From: Gammaproteobacteria bacterium
GTDB lineage: Bacteria; Pseudomonadota; Gammaproteobacteria; SZUA-229
Assembly: GCA_029287815.1 (NCBI GenBank)
Contig: JARFQK010000405.1
Coordinates: 1-10,067, forward strand
Length of the DNA: 10,067 bases
Direction: 5' to 3'
The notes below the pieces were generated by a model that saw only the letters and a list, made by a program, of their open reading frames with translations, did not search any database and was not told the DNA's origin. A program made the position numbers and the translations under genes. Positions 1 to 5,930 of this stretch are shown piece after piece (the stretch's first letter is position 1; every line of letters starts with the position of its first letter).

Positions 1-1
1 C

Positions 2-121
2 GGAATGCGCGGCTATTACCTGGCAATACCTTTGGCCCTGTGGCTGATTGGTCCACTGTGGTTACTGGCAGGTACGCTGTTGCTGATCGCCATCCTCTAC
101 CGGCTCGATCGCGGCGTTTAG
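2..121 (+). CDS. DUF599-like inner-membrane protein, C-terminal end only
   Basis: The window opens inside a reading frame that ends at a TAG at 119-121. The 39 visible residues begin G-M-R-G-Y-Y and contain a long hydrophobic stretch with A-L-W-L-I-G-P-L-W-L-L-A-G-T-L-L-L, followed by a short basic tail, I-L-Y-R-L-D-R-G-V. From memory, DUF599 membrane proteins end in just this way: R-x-Y-Y, a hydrophobic W/P-rich helix, then Y-R-R near the C-terminus. The function of that family is unknown. The start and the rest of the protein lie left of the window, so this is a partial gene and the family call rests on a short tail only. Confidence 0.55.
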   Translation, partial: GMRGYYLAIPLALWLIGPLWLLAGTLLLIAILYRLDRGV

Positions 122-144
122 GTCCTCCTCAAACGGCCCACGCA

Positions 145-182
145 GTGATAATGGAGATACCATCACCGCTCAGATTTTTTTT
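145..182 (+). terminator. weak terminator-like hairpin after the DUF599-like gene
   Basis: A GTGA...TGG arm pairs with CCATCAC (160-166) across a five-base loop, with a three-base bulge in the left arm. A run of eight T follows at 175-182. The T-run starts eight bases past the stem, which is farther than in a good intrinsic terminator. It lies 24 nt after the stop at 121 and ahead of the next gene at 273, the expected place. Treat it as a candidate only. Confidence 0.3.
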
Positions 183-272
183 GCCAACAGGGCTATTGGT
201 AGCACCAACGTAGATCGCTGTACAGTAGGATATGAATAACCTAGATTGAACACTTGTGGATAGTGACTAAAA

Positions 273-806
273 ATGAATGAAAACGGAATCCCAGAACAAG
301 TTTTTCCTTCGGCGGAGGACGATGCAGGTGCCGCAGAACTGGCACCAGAGGCACCGCAGACACTCTCGCAATCTTACCGACTCGCCTACACTGAGACGAA
401 TTTTCTTCTTCGCGACGAACTGCGGCCGGTGCGATTGCAGCTTGAACTACTCAAGCCTGAACTGCTGCAACAGGATTACGGCATCCATTCCACCATCGTT
501 GTATTCGGCAGTACGCGCATACCCGATGCCAAGACGGCGGCGAAACGCTTGCAGAAAGCAGAAAATGAGGCGGCAACCCAACCGGCTGAGCTAGCGCTGT
601 CTCGTAAGGTGGAGACTGCTCGTCGGGTTCTAGGTAAAGCCCATTACTACGAGGAGGCCCGGGAACTGGCACGAATGATAACGGCTAAAGAACAGCAGGC
701 TGACAGCTGCAACCTGGTTGTGGTCAGCGGTGGCGTTCCCGGCCTCATGGAGGCCGCCAACCGGGGTGCCCATGACGCTGGTGGTAAAAGCACGGGGTTA
801 AGGTAA
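273..806 (+). pseudogene. Truncated LOG-family (TIGR00730 / lysine-decarboxylase-like) Rossmann-fold protein
   Basis: The 177-residue product is the first half of a long-type LOG-family protein. Visible marks are the lead-in Y-R-L-A-Y...F-L-L-R-D-E-L-R-P-V-R-L-Q-L-E-L-L-K-P-E-L (residues 35-64), the first Rossmann strand T-I-V-V-F-G-S-T-R-I-P (74-84), a helical spacer with Y-Y-E-E-A-R (125-130), and SGGVPGLMEAANRGA (152-166). In the family this last block reads GGGPG-x-MEAANRGA, so one glycine is valine here. The frame stops right after G-G-K-S-T-G-L-R. Relatives run on for roughly another 100 or more residues and carry PGGxGTxxE, the nucleotide-monophosphate phosphoribohydrolase signature. 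That motif is absent from all three forward frames between 807 and 976, so the loss looks like a deletion rather than a single frameshift. No strong ribosome site precedes the ATG. LOG enzymes release cytokinin-type bases from nucleotides; this copy is probably inactive. Confidence 0.75.
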
Positions 807-966
807 CGGTGGGCGTTGCGGCTGATGAGAGGTTGTCGGCGCCCCAGATAAGAACGCTGACACCTGAATTTAATTTGACAAAACCTCTTGCAACATTACC
901 CACATGGACTATATTGCGTTTGCCGGTTTACTACCGAAGCTGTTGTCTCGGTACCCGGCACAGACC

Positions 967-972
967 AGGAGG
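967..972 (+). promoter_or_regulatory. Shine-Dalgarno AGGAGG that fixes the CBS-protein start
   Basis: A perfect AGGAGG sits four bases before the ATG at 977. The same frame is open back to a GTG at 809, but the 56 extra codons resemble no family and no comparable ribosome site precedes them. The site therefore selects 977 as the start. Confidence 0.7.
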
Positions 973-976
973 CCCC

Positions 977-1489
977 ATGACCTGCAGTATCGAACATTTT
1001 GTCCGTGAATCCGTCGCATCTCTGGATGAAGATGGCACTGTCCAACAAGCCGTTAAGTTGATGGCCGATCATAATGTCGGCTCGCTTGTCGTGACCAGAA
1101 AGGGGAAGGTGGTCGGACTGTTCACCGAGCGTGACCTGGTCAAGCGCGTGGTCGCACCTGGGAAACAGCCCGGCACGCTGACGCTGAAAGATGTCGCGAC
1201 CACGAGCTGCCTTATCACCGTGGCGCACGATACTTCCTGCGAGGAGGCAATCAATAAAATGCGCAGCAACAGTTGCCGCCGCCTGCTGGTCTATCGCGAT
1301 GACCATTTCATGGGACTGGTGAATCTGCCCAATCTGGCCTTCGCCCTGACCGAGAAAAACAGTGGCAGGAACGTGCTGGCGAATGTGTTCGTCGCTGTCT
1401 CGGTAGTGGTTGTGGTCAGTGTCATCATAATGCTGATTCTGCTTTTTCCGGATATGCTCAATGTGGCTCAAGACACAAGGGCGAAATAG
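977..1489 (+). CDS. Tandem CBS-domain protein with C-terminal membrane anchor
   Basis: The protein has 170 residues. The first CBS domain covers about residues 7-60 and ends in the typical V-V-G-L-F-T-E-R-D-L-V. The second covers about 71-125, with I-T-V-A-H-D-T-S-C-E-E-A at its start and H-F-M-G-L-V-N-L-P-N-L near its end. CBS pairs of this kind bind adenosine nucleotides (AMP, ATP, SAM) in the cytosol. Residues 133-157 are one very hydrophobic helix (V-F-V-A-V-S-V-V-V-V-V-S-V-I-I-M-L-I-L-L-F). About 13 polar residues follow, ending in R-A-K. There is no N-terminal signal, so the protein looks tail-anchored with the CBS pair facing the cytosol. No catalytic domain is attached. The gene stands alone between the broken LOG gene and a 382-nt gap. 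The CBS assignment is firm; ligand and partner are unknown. Confidence 0.85.
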   Translation: MTCSIEHFVRESVASLDEDGTVQQAVKLMADHNVGSLVVTRKGKVVGLFTERDLVKRVVAPGKQPGTLTLKDVATTSCLITVAHDTSCEEAINKMRSNSCRRLLVYRDDHFMGLVNLPNLAFALTEKNSGRNVLANVFVAVSVVVVVSVIIMLILLFPDMLNVAQDTRAK

Positions 1490-1871
1490 CTCTAAAGCCT
1501 ATGGGGAAAAAGCGTTCCGGGGGGACCGGTGGTGAGGAAACCATCCGTTCGCGGTGCTCTGGCAGCTTGAAACGGGCATTACCCAGCAAGAATGGCCTCT
1601 TCATGAGATGCCTCACGGAACCGCGCCGCGCGCCGGCATGGATGCCGTCCGGTCAGCACAGTTTTTTGCCCGGCAAGATCCGGCCCTGAGCCGCTTGTGA
1701 ATCCGCATTTCACGGAAGTATGCGATATTCCCAATGGTAACGCCGCCTCACCCCAAACACGCCCACGGCGCCCGCGTCCGCTTTTCGGTGAAATACGAAG
1801 CCGAAGGCTGGAGATCATGTTTTTTCCCTTTTTTGCGTCAATCGCCAACCCCGTTTGTGAGGATCCAGGTC
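1490..1871 (+). other. 382-nt gap with no convincing gene
   Basis: Open frames here are short (62-89 residues), overlap each other on both strands, carry no recognisable motif and lack ribosome sites. Two small items are visible. CGGCAT-GG-ATGCCG at 1634-1647 is a short palindrome, and a T6 run follows at 1662-1667; together they could act as a poor terminator for the CBS gene, but the 14-nt distance argues against it. A second pyrimidine/T-rich patch lies at 1819-1835. A promoter for the glycosyltransferase must lie here or further upstream, but I cannot point to clear -35 and -10 boxes. Confidence 0.5.
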
Positions 1872-3158
1872 ATGACTTCAGATTTCAGTGATCAGCCGCG
1901 TCGCATCGCCTTCGTTTCGACACGCATTCAGGGGACCGATGGCGTAAGCCTGGAAATCGAAAAATGGGCGGACGTGCTGACCCGTATGGGCCATCAGTGT
2001 TTCTATATCGCGGGCGCCTCCGATCGACCAGCGGATCGCACGGTGGTGATACCCGAGGCCCATTTTGCTCACCCGGCCATCCAGGAGATCAACCGCCAGT
2101 GTTTCGGACGCGAGGTACGCTATCCTGCAACGGGCACCCAGATCCATGAGATGGCGTGGGTGCTCAAGGAGAGACTTCGGGAAGCACTGCGGCAGTTCGA
2201 TATCGACCTCATCATCGCGGAAAACTGTGTCACCATCCCAATGAACATTCCGCTCGGGCTTGCCGTGGTGGAGACCATCATGGAGAGCGGCGTAAGCTGT
2301 ATCGCCCACCATCACGACTTCGTGTGGGAACGTGAGCGTTTCTTTGTCAATGCCGTCGATGATCACTTACACGCTGCCTTTCCACCGCCTCTGGGGCAGG
2401 TCCAGCACGTAGCTATCAATTCACGGGCGGCCAAGGAGTTCAGCCGCCGCACCGGCCAGCCTTGCCGCATGATCCCGAATGTCATGGACTTCGAGCATCC
2501 CCCACCGCCACCGGATGAGTACAGTCAGGGCTTCCGTGAGTCGATCGGGCTTGCACAGGGGGACTACCTCATACTTCAGCCCACCCGTATCGTCCAGCGC
2601 AAAGGCATTGAGACTTCTCTCGAACTGATCCGGCGCATCGACGATCCCCGCTGTAAACTGGTCATCACGCACAGCTCCGGTGACGAGGGTCATGCCTATG
2701 CCGAGCGCGTGCGCCAGTACGCCGATCTGCTCGGGGTCGAGTTTATCCTGGCAGAACCATGGATTTCGGGCGAACGAGGAACAACGCCTGAGGGCCGGAA
2801 GCTCTATACCATCTGGGACGCCTATTCAGACGCCGACTTTGTCACCTACCCGTCCACCTATGAGGGTTTCGGCAACGCCTTCCTCGAGGCCGTCTATTTC
2901 AAGAAGCCCATCCTGTGCAATCTCTACGGCATCTATCGGACCGACATCGAGCCGTGTGGCTTTGAGGAAATTCTCATGGATGGATTTCTGACCGACGAGG
3001 TGGTCCACCAGGTCCGGCGGATGCTCACCGATGACCAACACCGCAGGGCGGCAGTCGAGCACAATTACAAGATCGCCCGTCAATACTTCTCTTATGAGAG
3101 GGTCGAGACAGAACTGAGGGCCCTACTGGCCAAACCCCGGTTAGCTGCCAGCCATTAG
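1872..3158 (+). CDS. GT4-family glycosyltransferase, possibly of the mannosylglucosylglycerate-synthase type
   Basis: This is a GT-B fold retaining glycosyltransferase of 428 residues, the usual GT4 size. The N-terminal domain starts with strand R-I-A-F-V-S-T-R and a glycine loop G-T-D-G-V-S-L-E (residues 21-28). An unusual H-H-H-D-F-V-W-E-R block lies at 147-155. The C-terminal donor domain begins near P-T-R-I-V-Q-R-K-G (237-245), whose R and K normally hold the sugar-nucleotide phosphates. The E-x7-E motif is E331 to E339 in Y-E-G-F-G-N-A-F-L-E. There is no signal peptide or membrane helix, so the enzyme is cytosolic or peripheral. The ATG at 1872 is chosen because GAGG (1859-1862) precedes it by nine bases and the Rossmann strand begins just inside; the frame extends upstream to 1734 but those 46 residues look like noise. 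The HHHDFxWER block reminds me of mannosylglucosylglycerate synthases, which make a compatible solute, but no partner gene is nearby. Family firm; substrate uncertain. Confidence 0.85.
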   Translation: MTSDFSDQPRRIAFVSTRIQGTDGVSLEIEKWADVLTRMGHQCFYIAGASDRPADRTVVIPEAHFAHPAIQEINRQCFGREVRYPATGTQIHEMAWVLKERLREALRQFDIDLIIAENCVTIPMNIPLGLAVVETIMESGVSCIAHHHDFVWERERFFVNAVDDHLHAAFPPPLGQVQHVAINSRAAKEFSRRTGQPCRMIPNVMDFEHPPPPPDEYSQGFRESIGLAQGDYLILQPTRIVQRKGIETSLELIRRIDDPRCKLVITHSSGDEGHAYAERVRQYADLLGVEFILAEPWISGERGTTPEGRKLYTIWDAYSDADFVTYPSTYEGFGNAFLEAVYFKKPILCNLYGIYRTDIEPCGFEEILMDGFLTDEVVHQVRRMLTDDQHRRAAVEHNYKIARQYFSYERVETELRALLAKPRLAASH

Positions 3159-3234
3159 TAGCAGGGCTCATGCGTGCACATAACTGGTGCAACACCCTGT
3201 TTCGCTAATTTGCATATGACGTACAGAACGCCAA

Positions 3235-3915
3235 ATGCTATCGTTACCCGCAGCTCAAACCAAAGCGACGTCACCACCCGTGGAACACTGGACAGAATAT
3301 ACGCGGTTTTTCACAGCCCTGCTGGTAATTCTGGATCCTTTCGCAGCGCTACCGATATTTCTCACCCTCACGCAGGGTTACAGCCGGACAGCTCGTTCGC
3401 AGGCCGCATTCGTTGCGGCCTCGGCGGTCGCGGCCGTGCTGGTTCTGGCGGCACTCGCTGGCGAGTCGCTGCTACACGCAATGGGTACCAGCCTGGCGTC
3501 GTTTCGCGTCGGTGGTGGCATCGTGCTCTTGATCATGGCCCTGGCCATGTTGCGGGGTGAACAGGACCAGGTTCGTGCCACGGCTACTGAAACCATTGAA
3601 GCAGAGGGCAAAGATGCGATAGCAGTCGTTCCAGTCGCGATTCCGCTACTGGCTGGTCCGGGAGCTCTCAGTACAGTCGTCATCGAGATGCACCGTGGTA
3701 GCGGTCTTTATCACGTGGCAATTGTACTTGCTGTCATACTCGTCCTATGCATCGCACTCTGGTTTATACTGCGTCTGGCCGAGCCAATCGGAGCACGCCT
3801 GGGACCGATCGGTCTAAACATCATCAATCGCCTGTTCGGACTGGTGCTGACCGCGATTGCGGTTGAGATCATGGCCAACGGACTGCTCGAGCTTTTCCCA
3901 GTCCTCAGTGGCTAG
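3235..3915 (+). CDS. MarC-family (UPF0056, YhgN-like) integral membrane protein
   Basis: The protein has 226 residues with six predicted membrane helices, at about 22-45, 55-76, 87-107, 128-150, 160-180 and 195-215. This matches the MarC family in length and topology. The family marks are present twice, as expected from its internal repeat: L-D-P-F-A-A-L-P-I-F (33-42) in helix 1 and A-I-P-L-L-A-G-P-G-A-L-S-T (135-147) in helix 4. F-R-V-G-G-G-I-V-L-L (90-99) and the ending N-G-L-L-E-L-F-P are also typical. MarC proteins were once linked to multiple antibiotic resistance, but that role was not upheld and the true substrate is unknown. The ATG at 3235 has no clear ribosome site; a GTG at 3280 would remove 15 polar residues ahead of helix 1 and give a start closer to relatives. 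The stop TAG falls inside the left tip of the palindromic element that follows. Confidence 0.88.
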   Translation: MLSLPAAQTKATSPPVEHWTEYTRFFTALLVILDPFAALPIFLTLTQGYSRTARSQAAFVAASAVAAVLVLAALAGESLLHAMGTSLASFRVGGGIVLLIMALAMLRGEQDQVRATATETIEAEGKDAIAVVPVAIPLLAGPGALSTVVIEMHRGSGLYHVAIVLAVILVLCIALWFILRLAEPIGARLGPIGLNIINRLFGLVLTAIAVEIMANGLLELFPVLSG

Positions 3916-4080
3916 GCGCCTGTCGGACTTAGGCTGATTCTACTGCGGCGGCGGGAGAGCGGCCCAATTCGCCCCGATTTCTCGTTACGTAGTCCCCACT
4001 ATGCGCCTTGAAATCGTGACGAATTGCTCTCGCTCTCCCACTCGCCTCGCTACGAACACCTAAGTCCGACAGGCTCCTGG
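3912..4080. repeat. 169-bp palindromic repeat element (MITE- or REP-like)
   Basis: The two ends are inverted copies of each other over 22 bp with two mismatches (3912-3933 against 4059-4080); the 16-base core GCCTGTCGGACTTAGG is perfect (3918-3933 and 4059-4074). Symmetry continues inward. GGGAGAGCG (3953-3961) pairs with CGCTCTCCC (4031-4039); AATTCGCCCCGATTTC (3966-3981) pairs with GAAATCGTGACGAATT with two mismatches; TAGT-CCCC-ACTA closes the centre. The whole element can thus fold into one long imperfect hairpin on either strand. It has no open frame for a transposase, so if mobile it depends on an enzyme elsewhere. It fills most of the gap between marC and psiE and ends 15 bases before the psiE ribosome site. 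I see no convincing target-site duplication. It could act as a transcription end or mRNA stabiliser between the two genes. Confidence 0.85.
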
Positions 4081-4094
4081 CGATACACAATTAC

Positions 4095-4100
4095 AGGGGG
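4095..4100 (+). promoter_or_regulatory. Shine-Dalgarno of the PsiE-family gene
   Basis: AGGGGG is placed eight bases before the ATG at 4109, at the best spacing. It lies just outside the right end of the palindromic element, so a folded hairpin in the mRNA could affect access to it. Confidence 0.6.
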
Positions 4101-4108
4101 ACGTTATT

Positions 4109-4582
4109 ATGCCGGACAAGCGTATTAAGCAACGGTTTATAGATGTTTTCAATCGCAGTACTGATGTCGTCTTTGCGGTGATCCTTGTGTTTATTCTGTT
4201 TGGCATCGCGATTGGCGTATTGCGTCTGTTTCTCGAAGTCAGCGATCTTTTGGTTCTTAAAAGAGTTTCCGGCAGCTATCTTCCAATAATCTCGGATGTG
4301 TTGACGTTGTTTATCCTCGTAGAGCTTTCTCGCTCGCTTATCGACTACTTTGACCTCCACCGACTGCGCCTGACCTTCATCATCGACGCAGGAATCGTGT
4401 TCGTACTCCGTGAACTGATGATCAAGATGTTTGAAAATAAGGTCTCTGTTGAAGAGATGGTTGCGATAAGCACAGTGTTGTTTGTACTTGGTGCTTTGCG
4501 CCTGGGCTCGGTTTTCGCGTTTCAGCGAGAGAAACAGATGTTGGAAGCATTGAGAAACGAGCGTCAGAATGATACCGGCTAG
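4109..4582 (+). CDS. PsiE-family (phosphate-starvation-inducible) membrane protein
   Basis: The protein has 157 residues with four predicted membrane helices, at about 19-41, 57-76, 88-105 and 117-137, and short charged ends. This is the PsiE layout. The block L-T-L-F-I-L-V-E-L-S-R-S-L-I-D-Y-F (65-81), with its acidic residue inside a helix, followed by H-R-L-R-L-T-F-I-I-D-A-G-I-V-F-V-L-R-E (84-102), matches the most conserved part of the family. E. coli psiE is induced by phosphate starvation, but its biochemical role is not known. No Pho box is visible upstream, where the palindromic element occupies almost all the space. The gene converges on the CNNM cluster, whose last stop lies 86 nt away. 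Family call good; function unknown. Confidence 0.8.
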   Translation: MPDKRIKQRFIDVFNRSTDVVFAVILVFILFGIAIGVLRLFLEVSDLLVLKRVSGSYLPIISDVLTLFILVELSRSLIDYFDLHRLRLTFIIDAGIVFVLRELMIKMFENKVSVEEMVAISTVLFVLGALRLGSVFAFQREKQMLEALRNERQNDTG

Positions 4583-4667
4583 TGCGCCAGGATTTCGCGC
4601 AGCCACCACTTCGCACACTGACTCGGGTTAGGCCAATTACAGAAAACCATCTGCCCAATGTCGGATT

Positions 4668-5930
4668 TTATCGGTTTGCAGGCTCGACCTTAACCTTTTT
4701 TACCATCCTTTCATCGCACTGGACAGCGCTAAAACGAAAACCTGATTCGATAATATAGTCCTCCAGCACAGGGATACGCTGCAACCGGCTGACAAGCAAT
4801 CCACCCACGGTATGAAATTCTCTCGCCGGGATCTGCAGATTCAGCTGCTCATTGAGGTCCGCGATGGATAGATGGGCATTCACAAGATAGACACCATTTT
4901 CCAGCTCTTCAAGCGTGTGTTGATGGTGACTCTGCAGCCGGAAATCCACATCCTCGATTTCGCCGACCACCTGTTCGAGTATATCTTCCGCACTGATCAA
5001 TCCGATGGCAGAACCAAATTCATCGACCACAATGGCCATATGGTCGCCGCGTGACTGTAATATCGGCAACAGTTGCTCTATCCGTTGCGACGGCGCCACA
5101 AAATGCGCCGGACGCAGGAAATCTTCCAACGAGCGCTGTGCCAGATCAGGGTCCAGCAAGTCCCAGGTGGTGAGCAGCAGGACACCGGTGATCCGGCTGG
5201 CGTCGGTATCATAGACCGGGAGACGGTTGTAACCGCCGCGGCGTACCACCTCGACCGCATGCATGAAACCGCTCTCTTTGTTGATAGTCACCGCGTCGCT
5301 CAACGGGATCATGGCCTCGCCGGCGGTCACATTACTGAAGCGGATGGCGTGTTTAATACGCTGGCGATCAAGAATATCGGAACTCGGCGCCTGCTCGACC
5401 GATTCCAGCAAGGTGCAGATCTTCTCGCGTGCCACGAAGACGTTTTTACCCACGTGCTTCCCGGACACCAGGCGTACCGCGATTCGAGCGAACCATGCAA
5501 ATAACACAATGAGGGGAAAGAACAGCCACGAGAAAACCCGCAGCGGATAGATAATAATGGGGGCAAGGAAGTCGGCCTTTTGCTGATAGACGCTTTTCGG
5601 CACCACCTCGCCGAAGACGAGCATCAGTGGTGTGATCAACAGAAACGCGAGCACGTCTCCACCATCACCGAAGTGACGGATCATCATAATCGTACCCAGG
5701 GTGACCAGGGTCACAGTGGAAACGTTGGTGCCTACCAGAGTCGTTGCCAATAAACGCTCCGGCCGTTCAAACTGCTTGATGACCAGCCTCGCCCCCGCAT
5801 GCCCCTGCCTGGCACGGTGCCGCAATTTCAGTTTGTCGGCATTCACCAGCGCGATCTCGGAGCCCGAGAAGAACCCCTGCAGCAAGAGCAGCACCAGCAT
5901 GGCCACGAGATTCATGGTGACGTCCATCAC
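4668..5930 (-). CDS. CNNM/CorC (HlyC) family divalent-cation efflux protein, 420 residues
   Basis: The domain order is DUF21/CNNM membrane domain (about 1-155), CBS pair (about 203-325) and CorC_HlyC domain (about 338-415). Membrane-domain marks are F-F-S-G-S-E-I-A-L (20-28), L-V-G-T-N-V (65-70) and F-G-E-V-V-P-K-S-V (106-114), the conserved polar positions that line the ion site in this family. The CBS pair contains Y-N-R-L-P-V-Y (234-240) and I-V-V-D-E-F-G-S-A-I-G-L-I-S-A-E-D-I (300-317). CorC proteins export Mg2+ (also Co2+), probably driven by Na+, and the CBS pair senses Mg-ATP. It is the last gene of the leftward cluster. The upstream stop TGA overlaps the ATG at 5927-5925 as TGATG, so translation is probably coupled. 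A GGAGG lies 7 nt before an in-frame GTG at 5930 and 10 nt before the ATG; both starts are possible and differ by one residue. Confidence 0.92.
   Translation of the reverse strand: MMDVTMNLVAMLVLLLLQGFFSGSEIALVNADKLKLRHRARQGHAGARLVIKQFERPERLLATTLVGTNVSTVTLVTLGTIMMIRHFGDGGDVLAFLLITPLMLVFGEVVPKSVYQQKADFLAPIIIYPLRVFSWLFFPLIVLFAWFARIAVRLVSGKHVGKNVFVAREKICTLLESVEQAPSSDILDRQRIKHAIRFSNVTAGEAMIPLSDAVTINKESGFMHAVEVVRRGGYNRLPVYDTDASRITGVLLLTTWDLLDPDLAQRSLEDFLRPAHFVAPSQRIEQLLPILQSRGDHMAIVVDEFGSAIGLISAEDILEQVVGEIEDVDFRLQSHHQHTLEELENGVYLVNAHLSIADLNEQLNLQIPAREFHTVGGLLVSRLQRIPVLEDYIIESGFRFSAVQCDERMVKKVKVEPANR

Noticed and set aside
809..976. In-frame 56-codon upstream extension of the CBS protein, including L-T-P-E-F-N-L, which faintly recalls the I-T-P-E-L stretch of LOG proteins
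   Set aside because: The AGGAGG at 967-972 marks the ATG at 977 as the start. The spacing from the LOG half to this stretch does not match the family, so the likeness is probably chance.
896..1471. Long antisense frame opposite the CBS gene
   Set aside because: It is a His/Asp/Gln-rich shadow of the CBS codons with no motif; the sense frame encodes recognised domains.
1501..1689. 62-codon forward frame in the gap after the CBS gene
   Set aside because: It has no ribosome site, motif or hydrophobic segment, and overlaps an equally featureless antisense frame.
1734..1871. N-terminal extension of the glycosyltransferase from the ATG at 1734
   Set aside because: The 46 extra residues have no family likeness, and the ATG at 1872 has a better ribosome site next to the first Rossmann strand.
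3173..3194. TGCAC...GTGCA inverted repeat between the glycosyltransferase and marC
   Set aside because: The five-base stem has no T-run and no known operator pattern; it is expected by chance.
4583..4601. TGCGC...GCGCA hairpin in the convergent gap between psiE and the CNNM cluster, considered as a bidirectional terminator
   Set aside because: The stem is only five bases around a nine-base loop and no T-run follows on either strand.
4091..4618. 175-codon antisense frame covering psiE
   Set aside because: The composition (Lys, Gln, His, Asn rich) is that of a reversed membrane-protein gene; the sense frame has PsiE motifs and a ribosome site.
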